Assembly: GCA_949126835.1 (NCBI GenBank) | Contig: OX421505.1 | Span: 3,662,587 to 3,726,586 of the forward strand | DNA: 64,000 bases | Direction of reading: 5' to 3' | Source of the DNA: Anisus vortex | Taxonomy: Eukaryota > Mollusca > Gastropoda > Planorbidae | In this document: piece by piece, positions 46,518 through 54,888 of the stretch | Position numbering within the stretch: the stretch's first letter is position 1 | Layout of the letters: each line of letters begins with the position of its first letter | Made by a program: the position numbers and the translations under genes | The notes under the pieces: generated by a model | Told to the model about the DNA's origin: nothing | Databases searched by the model: none | The model's input: the letters and a program-made list of their open reading frames with translations, nothing else

Positions 46518-49500
46518 ATGAAACTTGTAATCCTAGTCTTAGCCCTAGTTCTGGTAAGGGCACTAAAACTACCCAAACATGAAATTGTCCATAAGCAGAT
46601 AATAATTAATCACCACAACATTAAAGATATTGACAACACTCATGCTTATATCCTCCTAAAAAAGATCTCCCTAAACCATTTTAAACACAAAATTTGCAGG
46701 TACAGACAAAATCATTTAGTACTATTGTTGCTCTTGGCTGGCGATGTAGAATCCAACCCAGGCCCAGTCAAGACAGTTAGAGATAGATGTAACATTTGCA
46801 GTAAGCCATGCACAGCAAAACATAGAGCTATTCAATGTGACACCTGTGATGAATGGTACCATGCTGCATGCTTGCATATGAACACCCCAATTTATATAGC
46901 ATTAGGAAATAAAGATGCCTCTTGGCACTGTGTACAGTGTGGGTTGCCACAATTTAGTTCAGGTCTGTTTAATTCTCATGACCTGGATACCACTAACCCC
47001 TACATTGCCTTGACAAGCCCAGAAGTTAATAATTTAGACCTAAATAAACCCTTAGCTAGATCAACACCAATAAAAAAAAGTAAAAAGACACTCTTTAACA
47101 CTAAATCCCATAAAACCCCAAATCAGTATCACCTCAAAACTCTTACAATAAATTTCCAAAGCATTAAAAATAAAAAAGCTGATTTGGAACTTTTAATAAA
47201 TAATGAAGAACCAGACATAATTGCAGGTTCCGAAACATGGCTTAGCCCAGATATTTACAACACAGAGATATTCAATAATAATTATGAAATTTTTAGGAAA
47301 GATAGGTCAGACAGGCATGGAGGAGTCTTACTAGCCATAAAATCTACCCTAATAGCTGAAGAAATTAAATTAGAACCTCAAAATAACATAGAGTCAGTAT
47401 TTTGTAAAATAAGCAGACCTAATTCCAAACCAATAATTGTAGGCAGTGTTTACAGACCACCAAACTCAACATCAGAGTACATGTCTGATCTGTGTAATCA
47501 GCTGACAAGTATTGAAACTAAATATAAAAATGCTATAATTTGGATAATGGGGGACTTCAACCTCCCTGATATAAATTGGAATAGCTACTGTATAGAAAAG
47601 CACCAAAACACAAAAGAAATAAATGAAATGTTTATCAATACCATCCAAAATCTAAACTTAGACCAAATTAATAAAAAACCAACAAGAAACCATAATATAC
47701 TAGATTTATTTTTAACGAACAGACCAGGACTAGTATTAGATTATGAAATAATCCCTGGACTTTCAGATCATGATATTGTCAGAGTAAATAACAAAATAAA
47801 AATCCAAATTAGCAAGAAACCTAAAAGAATAATTTATCTCTGGAATAAATGTAACACAACAGAACTACATCAAGCAGCAATAAAATTCCAAACCAATTTT
47901 CTTACTAAATACAATATAGATAGTCCAGTTGAAGATATTTGGCAATTTATAAAAACTAACTTAAAAGCAATAATGGCTGACTCTGTGCCAACAAAACAAA
48001 CATCAAATAAAATTAACAAATGTTGGTTTAACACTAAACTAAAGAAACTGTGTAAACAAAAAGAAAATCTTTTCAAAAAGTTTAAGGCAACTAATTCAAT
48101 TAGACTACATAAAAAATACCTAAAAATTAAACATTTAACTCAGAAACTAAGCAGACAGCTGCAGAATGAATATGTAAACAATGTAATTTCTAAAGATAAT
48201 AATAAAAACTTATGGTCCTACATTAAATCAAGAAAAATGGACACTACAGGCATAGCTCCACTAAAAGGCCAAAACAATGAAACTTATAATGATAATGAAA
48301 CTAAAGCTAATATCCTAAACACACACTTTGCATCATCTTTTTCAAATCCAGGTGACAAAGAAATATTCATAAATTTAAACAAACTAGAAGAGATAGGAAA
48401 TATAAATGTAGATGAAAAAGGCATTAAACAACTCCTAACCAACTTAAAAGTAAACAAAGCTTCTGGTCCAGATGAAATACCAGCAAGACTGCTTAAAGAA
48501 CTAACTAATGAAATATCTCCAATCTTTAAAATACTTTTTCAGGCCTCTCTAAACCAGGGCAAAGTGCCCAAAGATTGGAAATTAGCCAATGTAACCCCCC
48601 TTTTCAAAAAAGGAGATAAATCTGACCCCGGAAATTATAGACCTGTTTCTCTAACAAGCATAACATGTAAATTACTTGAACATATAATATATAGTAGTAT
48701 AGTAAATCATCTAGACAAACTAAATGCACTGTGCCCACACCAACATGGCTTCAGGAAAAATAGATCATGTGAGACTCAATTGATAGGCTTAATAGATGAC
48801 TTGTCTAAGGGATTAGATAATAACAACCAAATTGATGCTATATTACTAGATTTTTCAAAAGCATTTGATAAAGTTCATCATTCTAGTCTTCTTAAAAAAC
48901 TTAAATACTTTGGCATCTCTGGTCCCTTACATCAGTGGATTCAGGACTTTCTTATAGGCAGAGAACAAACAGTGATAATAAATGGCTCTAAGTCATCACC
49001 AATAACAGTAAACTCAGGAGTTCCACAAGGAACTGTTCTAGGGCCCCTACTATTTCTAATTTACATTAATGATCTGCCTAATTGCATCAACACAGGCACA
49101 AAAGTAAGATTATTTGCCGATGATTGCATAATTTATAGAATAATAAAGACAGGAAAAGATAGTGAACTTTTACAAAAAGACCTAGATGAACTACAAAAAT
49201 GGGAATCAAACTGGAGTATGTCTTTTCACCCAGAAAAATGCCAACTAATAAGGGTATCCAAGAAAAAGAAACAAATAATAACAAACTACTTCATTCATGG
49301 TAAAGAACTAACTCAAACTAGCAATGCTAAGTATCTAGGAGTAATAATAAATGATAAGTTATCTTGGAACCCTCACATTGATGAAGTAATTAAAAAATCA
49401 AACAAAACATTAGGATTCATAAAAAGGAATTTTTACAAATGTAATAAGAATATAAAACTAAAATGCTATCTCACATTAGTTAGGCCTATACTAGAATATG

Positions 49501-49910
49501 CAGGATCTGTATGGGACCCATCAACTAAAGAAAACATTAAAAAATTAGAACAAATTCAAAAAAGAGCTGCAAGGTTTATAACTAGTGAATATTCCCCATT
49601 GACAAGAGTAACACCATTAGTCAAATCACTAAACCTAGAAACACTAGAGGACAGAAGGGCAAAGAGTAAAGTAGTAATAATACATAAGGCATTAAACTCT
49701 AATTTAGAAATACAACCCAATAACAATCTGTTGCAAAGCTCAGATAAACATAGAGACAAAAACACCTTCCTTGTCCCTTATGCGAGAACAAATGCATATA
49801 AGTACTCTTTCTTCCCGAGTGGCATTCGGGCATGGAATGGGTTGCCTGAACAAACCAGGAAAACCAATAACCTAACATCATTTAAAACATTAATAAAAAT
49901 GCAAGACTAG
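46518..49910 (+). CDS. LINE polyprotein: hydrophobic N-terminus, 2A, PHD finger, APE endonuclease, reverse transcriptase (1130 aa)
   Basis: Non-LTR retrotransposon protein that nicks target DNA and reverse-transcribes its own RNA there. Residues 1-16 are strongly hydrophobic, like a signal peptide. A second hydrophobic stretch (67-74) leads into Gly-Asp-Val-Glu-Ser-Asn-Pro-Gly-Pro at 75-83, a canonical 2A ribosome-skipping motif that would release an 82-residue leader. A PHD finger follows (Cys91, Cys94, Cys107, Cys110, His115, Cys118, Cys138, Cys141). The APE endonuclease spans about 206-425 with Asn212, Glu239, Asp346/Asn348 and Ser-Asp-His-Asp at 416-419. The RT spans about 640-900 with catalytic Asp778, Gly-Val-Pro-Gln-Gly at 834-838 and Phe-Ala-Asp-Asp at 866-869. 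There is no separate ORF1. The ATG has a purine at -3. All catalytic residues are present, so the copy may be active. Clade placement (CR1, L2 or Jockey group) needs a tree. Confidence 0.95.
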   Translation: MKLVILVLALVLVRALKLPKHEIVHKQIIINHHNIKDIDNTHAYILLKKISLNHFKHKICRYRQNHLVLLLLLAGDVESNPGPVKTVRDRCNICSKPCTAKHRAIQCDTCDEWYHAACLHMNTPIYIALGNKDASWHCVQCGLPQFSSGLFNSHDLDTTNPYIALTSPEVNNLDLNKPLARSTPIKKSKKTLFNTKSHKTPNQYHLKTLTINFQSIKNKKADLELLINNEEPDIIAGSETWLSPDIYNTEIFNNNYEIFRKDRSDRHGGVLLAIKSTLIAEEIKLEPQNNIESVFCKISRPNSKPIIVGSVYRPPNSTSEYMSDLCNQLTSIETKYKNAIIWIMGDFNLPDINWNSYCIEKHQNTKEINEMFINTIQNLNLDQINKKPTRNHNILDLFLTNRPGLVLDYEIIPGLSDHDIVRVNNKIKIQISKKPKRIIYLWNKCNTTELHQAAIKFQTNFLTKYNIDSPVEDIWQFIKTNLKAIMADSVPTKQTSNKINKCWFNTKLKKLCKQKENLFKKFKATNSIRLHKKYLKIKHLTQKLSRQLQNEYVNNVISKDNNKNLWSYIKSRKMDTTGIAPLKGQNNETYNDNETKANILNTHFASSFSNPGDKEIFINLNKLEEIGNINVDEKGIKQLLTNLKVNKASGPDEIPARLLKELTNEISPIFKILFQASLNQGKVPKDWKLANVTPLFKKGDKSDPGNYRPVSLTSITCKLLEHIIYSSIVNHLDKLNALCPHQHGFRKNRSCETQLIGLIDDLSKGLDNNNQIDAILLDFSKAFDKVHHSSLLKKLKYFGISGPLHQWIQDFLIGREQTVIINGSKSSPITVNSGVPQGTVLGPLLFLIYINDLPNCINTGTKVRLFADDCIIYRIIKTGKDSELLQKDLDELQKWESNWSMSFHPEKCQLIRVSKKKKQIITNYFIHGKELTQTSNAKYLGVIINDKLSWNPHIDEVIKKSNKTLGFIKRNFYKCNKNIKLKCYLTLVRPILEYAGSVWDPSTKENIKKLEQIQKRAARFITSEYSPLTRVTPLVKSLNLETLEDRRAKSKVVIIHKALNSNLEIQPNNNLLQSSDKHRDKNTFLVPYARTNAYKYSFFPSGIRAWNGLPEQTRKTNNLTSFKTLIKMQD

Positions 49911-50595
49911 ACTCGGACCACGGATGAGCGTAGGACGCAATAATCTTCTTTATAGAAGGAGCGTCTGTAATGTATAAGATAAGATTTATGAACATTTTTA
50001 TACATTGTCTTAACTACCCAGTTTGTATGATTACTTCGTATCTGTTCCTCAAAACTCTTTAATTACATACTATGTTCATTTCATATATCTCATCGTAAAA
50101 ATGCTAAATGAGAAAATTTCAGGAAGTCAGAGATTCAAAACTAAAGACTGTATAGCAGGTGTTACTAAGTTATGTTCACAACTAAATTTAAATGATTAGA
50201 CATTTAACATTAACCATAAATAATTACATCTAATGTGTAAGTTTACTAATGAAATTATGTATTTACTATGAATGTATAAAAAAGATGGTAATCACAAACA
50301 ACTTCAAACAAGTCAATTTATTATTTAATATAAAACGCGTTATTGATTTTCTCTATAACGCTCCTTTTCTTTTTGCCCTTAGTCTTGCTACTGCACTGAA
50401 TACATAGTCATCTAAAAATATAGTAGAGCAGGTAGAATTTCAGGCTGATGGCACGCTGAATGATTTAGAAATCCTAATATGGCATTTTATTAGCAAAAGG
50501 CAGCCAACCCCCCAGCAATAGAAAATATTTGGGCGTTGCCTGAAACGTAGGCACCTTATCAGACCGGCCCTCATCATCATTGGTGCTATGACATC

Positions 50596-51803
50596 TATTA
50601 CGAAGCCGGAACGGCCTCCAGATTATTAGAACCTTGTTGATTTGAATATTATATATATATATATTATTTATTTATTAGTCCAGGATAGTATTGAAGGTGA
50701 AGACCTATCAATCGGATTCTACTCCATACGAATGCAACAGTCTACTTCCTTGCAGTTGGCTCAGTTGTAAAATAAAAAGTGTAGATTCTTAGTGGAATAA
50801 GAAAGTTCTTGACTATAGTTATGATGTAATAGTTCCACAATGCAAATAATAATAACAGTCAAATCCGTGGTGAATTCATAACATAAATCTTTATTATAAT
50901 AAAGTAAGAATAGCCACGATGAACACAGTTCCAAATATAAGTATAAAAATAATATAGATAATAGCGACTAAGTTCCAAGTTAAACTGAATGACTATTTAA
51001 TAGAGAAAAATAAGTACTTTAATAACATGTTCTACTTCTTACAAAATATTAGACCCTCGACTGAAGTCCAACCTCGTGCGGGCTCTTTTATAGCATAAGG
51101 TACAGCCAATCGTAACTAGGGGAAAAACTTCCACTCCCAAAAACATAGACACAAGTCTGGTTAGAAAGTCGTTTAATTAATGGAACAACAGAGTCAATTT
51201 CTTTGTTCGAAACTGGCGGATAGGGCGAGGTCAGGGTTTAGCTTGAAACATTAATCTTACTTAATTACAGTACATTGATTAAACTTCCCACAATATAACA
51301 ATCATGCCAGACCTCAGGGTGCCCTTAAACCTTAGCAAAAAGACATTAAGGCGCTATTGGAGACGCTTCCAATTAAAGTATCTATGCAAGTGGGTGAGCG
51401 TATATGTGTTTTCTTCGGGGAAAAATGCGGGATAGGAGGAGAGAGAGGTAATTGTAAAAAAGGTGTAGGTGGGGGAGGGGAATTGTAGTTACTGATTACA
51501 ATTCAGTGTCACGACCTGTAGATGGCAGGGCAAGTAACTTAACCACCCTAGTGGAAGGGTTGTAAATGTTTGTAAATGATAGCGGAAATGGAGGGAAGGG
51601 GGTTAATTATCTCGGCTAACACTCCTTCTCTAGAGAAGCGACACGAGGTCAAGTGTCAAATTACACTCAGCTAGAACGGTGACATCTATTTATCTAGGTC
51701 AACCAAACGATAGCGCCTAACGATTGAATCCTACGGCGTTACATTTACATATAATACACTAATATAACACCTCACATCTGTATTAATACGTCGTTTCGTA
51801 ACA
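50596..51803 (-). repeat. 3' LTR (1208 bp)
   Basis: In element orientation it starts TGTTACGAA and ends TTCGTAATA, a 9-bp imperfect inverted repeat; the last dinucleotide is TA in place of the usual CA. It contains a TATA box (51086-51092) and a candidate poly(A) signal (50890-50895). Confidence 0.95.
50890..50895 (-). terminator. Candidate LTR poly(A) signal
   Basis: AATAAA on the minus strand in the 3' LTR, about 170 nt downstream of the predicted start site. It would set the end of the R region near 50870. Confidence 0.5.
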
Positions 51804-51816
51804 CACGCCCCTCCTA
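51804..51816 (-). other. Polypurine tract
   Basis: The minus strand reads GTAGGAGGGGCGTG immediately before the 3' LTR. The purine block AGGAGGGG is where plus-strand DNA synthesis would be primed. Confidence 0.65.
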
Positions 51817-52197
51817 CGAAATAAGGAAATTACATACAGTTTAAGTGGGGAATTTCCTGTATAATAAAAAAAAAAATAGATGTACATATTATTATGCTTG
51901 TTCAATGTTATGTAAAGTACAAAAAAGTCATTTAGAAAAAGGCATCAATAATAGTGAGTTCAATAGTTCAAGCAATTATGTAATATTTGAGAATAAAATT
52001 CAAGTGTTATAGAGGCAAAAATTGATAAACATATAATATATATACATGTTCATTGCATTAATAAAAAAAAAACATTCAATTTTTCATGATAAATGTTCAC
52101 GAAAAGTTAAGATGATAAAGATGTCAAAATTTAAGGAATAAAGAAAAAAAAAATCAGTAGGTAATGTCCCTATCAATCAGCATCATCCGGTACTATT
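51817..52197 (-). other. 3' untranslated region of the LTR element
   Basis: About 380 bp of AT-rich DNA between the RNase H stop and the polypurine tract. No further ORF was recognised. Confidence 0.7.
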
Positions 52198-54885
52198 TTA
52201 CATACGAGATAAAGTGTCTGCCACAACGTTATCTTTGCCTTTAATGTGGGCCAGATTTAAGTTGTAAGATTGGAGGAACAAACTCCAACGGATGAGTCTT
52301 TGATTTTGTTTTACCCTGGAAAGGAACACAAGGGGGTTATGGTCAGTTAAAATATCAACAGGATATGGTGATCCGTTTAGATAGAAGTCAAAGTGTTTAA
52401 GTGCCAGAATTAGCCCTAACAGCTCCTTCTCAATTGTGCTATAATTTCTTTCGTGTGGGTTGAATTTCTGAGAGTAATAGCAAAGAGGGTGTTCAAGGGA
52501 ATCATCCCCCTCCTGAGATATTACTGCCCCCATGCCTGTATCACATGCGTCTACAGTTATCTTAAATGGTTTATTGTAGTTTGGTGTTATCAGCACAGGT
52601 GACCTTGAAAGCAGATCTTTCAGTTTACTAAAAGCCCGATTACATTCATCAGTCCATCTGAACTTAACATTTTTCTTTAAGAGGTCAGTAAGAGGACACG
52701 CGATGGTGGAGAAATTCTTACAGAATTTCCTGTAATATCCCGCCATACCCAGGAAACTACGGAGTTGTTTTCGTGTTTCGGGGATGGGGAACTCACGAAT
52801 AGCCGTGACCTTGGCACCTACAGGTTTAACCGTACCATTTCCCACTATGTGGCCTAGGTATTCTATGGTTGCATGGCAAAATTGGCTCTTAGCCAGGTTA
52901 ACAGTGAGATTAGCCTGTTGCAACTTTTGGAATAACAACCTTAATTGCTTTAGATGAGATTCAAAGTTGTCGCTATACACTACAATGTCGTCAAGGTACG
53001 CGTGACAATGTGGTATGTCTCGTATAATAGAGTTAATCAGGCGCTGAAAACTTGCCGGGGCATTCACCATGCCAAAGGGCATGACCTTGAACTTATAAAG
53101 TCCATCTGGAGTCGTAAATGAAGATACCTCCTGAGCTCTATCCGTCAGTGGGTTCTGAAAATAAGCCGTCAACAAGTCGATCTTCGTCACAAAACTAGCG
53201 TCGCTAACCTGGTCAATCAAGTCGTCTATCCTCGGGATAGGATAGGAGTCAGTCTTGGTCACAGCATTTACCCTCCTATAGTCTACACAGAAACGTAAGG
53301 ATCCGTCAGGTTTTGGTACCAGGACACAAGGGGATGACCAGTCACTATTGCTAGGGGTGATTATTACGTTCTCGAGCATGTAGTCGACCTCTTTGCGGAT
53401 GTGCTCCAACTGGATCGGATTTACTCTGTATGGATGTTGTTTAATAGGCGTTACATTTTCATCTATAATAACATCATGCCTGATTAAGTGAGTTTTCCTT
53501 GGAATATCATTAAAAAGGTCAATGTTCTCAAAAATCAAACCTTTGATAGAGGACTTTTCACAATTTGGTAGGTGTGCCAATTTGTTATCCAGGTCCTTAA
53601 GGGATTCTGAATTGTGTAATTTACTCTCGGCCAGCTTACGCTCAACTTTGGGCAACTCGATCTCCACCTTTGAGACAGTGTTTACTGGCGCAATGGCGCT
53701 CTGCACTAGTCTGGGGATATAAGGCTTTAACATATTAATATGGCACACCCTCTGTGATTTCCTCTTATCAGGGGTTTTCACAATATAATTTAATTCACTA
53801 AGTTTGGCTACCACTTCATACGGTCCGGTGTACTTGGCACTCATGGGTTGACCAATCATGGGTGTCAGCATCAGTACTTGGTCGCCAGGGTTGAAGCTTC
53901 GGGTTTTTGCCTTGGTATCATAGTAAGCCTTCATCTTGCTTTGTGCCTGTAAAAGATTAAGCTTTACAAGGGTTAATGCATTATATAACCGAGTCTTAAA
54001 GTTCTCCACATAGGTGAGTAGACCAGTTTCTTCAGTTGATGACAACCAGGTTTCTTTCAGCAATTTCAAGGGTCCGCGAACTGCATGACCGAATACCAGC
54101 TCAAAAGGGCTAAATCCGAGGGATTCTTGGACAGCCTCTCTGGTTGCAAAGAGTACGAAGGGAATTCCACGATCCCAATCTCCTCCATGTTCAAAGCAGT
54201 ATGTTCGAAGCATGTTCTTGAGAGTTTGGTGATAGCGTTCTAAAGCTCCTTGGCTTTGTGGATGATACGCACTCGACATAGCATGGCGGATGCCTAACCG
54301 CTGTAGAACTGTGCGAAACAACTTCGATGTAAAATTGGAGCCTTGATCGGATTGTACAGTCTTAGGGAGTCCGTATCGTGAAAAAAATCCGATAAGTGCG
54401 TCGGAGATCTTGTCAGCGTTGATGCTGCGCATGGGAATAGCCTCTGGAAATCTTGTAGCAGAACACATGATCGTGAAGAGGTACTGGTGGCCAGCCTTGG
54501 TTTTAGGTAGTGGACCGACACAGTCTATGATGATGTGGCTGAATGGCTCAGAGAATGCCGGTATAGGCTTTAATGGAGCAACCGGAATGGTCTGGTTTGG
54601 TTTCCCTACCATTTGGCATGCATGACAAGATTTGCAGAACGATGAAGTATCTTTGTGTAGTCCAGGCCAGTAGAAGTATGAAAGAATTCTGTCATAAGTC
54701 TTATTGACACCTAAGTGACCAGCATATGGCGAATCATGAGCCATATGTAAAATGTCCTTTCGGTACACGGTTGGTACTACAATCTGGTGTATCTCGTTGC
54801 AATTTTCGTTGTCAGTGTTTTTCTCTTTCCATTTTCTCATGAGTAAACCATCTTTTAGGTAATAACCTATATTCATCTTTTCCAC
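52198..54885 (-). CDS. pol: Integrase - reverse transcriptase - RNase H (895 codons)
   Basis: Replication and integration enzymes in the order INT-RT-RNase H. Residues counted from the GTG after the TAG; the first ATG is codon 4. The integrase zinc finger has His50, His57, Cys87, Cys90. The DD35E core has Asp121, Asp180, Glu216 (58 and 35 residues between). A GPY/F-type module lies at about 351-389. A linker of about 80 residues precedes the RT, which has catalytic Asp570, the Met-Pro-Phe-Gly-Met block near 602-606 and Tyr-Leu-Asp-Asp at 630-633. RNase H has Asp779, Glu819, Asp848 and Asp890. In most Ty3/Gypsy elements integrase is last. All catalytic residues are present and no stop or frameshift interrupts them. 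No chromodomain or envelope was seen. Confidence 0.95.
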   Translation of the reverse strand: MEKMNIGYYLKDGLLMRKWKEKNTDNENCNEIHQIVVPTVYRKDILHMAHDSPYAGHLGVNKTYDRILSYFYWPGLHKDTSSFCKSCHACQMVGKPNQTIPVAPLKPIPAFSEPFSHIIIDCVGPLPKTKAGHQYLFTIMCSATRFPEAIPMRSINADKISDALIGFFSRYGLPKTVQSDQGSNFTSKLFRTVLQRLGIRHAMSSAYHPQSQGALERYHQTLKNMLRTYCFEHGGDWDRGIPFVLFATREAVQESLGFSPFELVFGHAVRGPLKLLKETWLSSTEETGLLTYVENFKTRLYNALTLVKLNLLQAQSKMKAYYDTKAKTRSFNPGDQVLMLTPMIGQPMSAKYTGPYEVVAKLSELNYIVKTPDKRKSQRVCHINMLKPYIPRLVQSAIAPVNTVSKVEIELPKVERKLAESKLHNSESLKDLDNKLAHLPNCEKSSIKGLIFENIDLFNDIPRKTHLIRHDVIIDENVTPIKQHPYRVNPIQLEHIRKEVDYMLENVIITPSNSDWSSPCVLVPKPDGSLRFCVDYRRVNAVTKTDSYPIPRIDDLIDQVSDASFVTKIDLLTAYFQNPLTDRAQEVSSFTTPDGLYKFKVMPFGMVNAPASFQRLINSIIRDIPHCHAYLDDIVVYSDNFESHLKQLRLLFQKLQQANLTVNLAKSQFCHATIEYLGHIVGNGTVKPVGAKVTAIREFPIPETRKQLRSFLGMAGYYRKFCKNFSTIACPLTDLLKKNVKFRWTDECNRAFSKLKDLLSRSPVLITPNYNKPFKITVDACDTGMGAVISQEGDDSLEHPLCYYSQKFNPHERNYSTIEKELLGLILALKHFDFYLNGSPYPVDILTDHNPLVFLSRVKQNQRLIRWSLFLQSYNLNLAHIKGKDNVVADTLSRM

Positions 54886-54888
54886 CTA
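54886..54888 (-). other. In-frame TAG between Gag-protease and integrase-RT
   Basis: The codons read AAG-TAG-GTG-GAA on the minus strand, and both flanking frames are the same frame. A TAG followed by G is also the arrangement at the murine leukaemia virus gag-pol readthrough site. Downstream structure needed for readthrough was not modelled. Confidence 0.8.

Larger units (their letters stand above)
45896..49982 (+). mobile_element. Full-length CR1/Jockey-type LINE with 2A and PHD, flanked by a 9-bp target duplication
   Basis: About 4.09 kb: a 622-bp 5' UTR, one ORF (46518-49910), and a 72-bp 3' UTR ending TGTATAAGATAAGA. GATTTATGA flanks both sides (45887-45895 and 49983-49991). Removing the element joins two halves of an hAT-1 sequence in agreement with uninterrupted relatives at 12430-12540 and 37880-38000, which supports both boundaries. 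The 3' UTR has a hairpin (CTTCTTTATAGAAG), a feature often used by LINE RTs to recognise their RNA. At least eight truncated relatives lie in this window. Confidence 0.92.
44543..50515 (+). mobile_element. hAT-1 element with 8-bp target duplication, hosting a full-length LINE
   Basis: Termini are CTGGGGTCGGCAACC at 44543 and CCAACCCCCCAG at the right. The flanking 8-bp repeat CAATAGAA is exact (44535-44542 and 50516-50523). Outside the nested insertions it follows the hAT-1 family. Nested within it are a SINE (about 44885-45120) and the LINE at 45896-49982. Without the LINE the element would be about 1.9 kb. Confidence 0.85.

Noticed and set aside
54883..54885. GTG as an independent start for the integrase-RT frame
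   Set aside because: GTG is not a normal nuclear start in animals; readthrough from Gag or use of the ATG three codons later is more likely.
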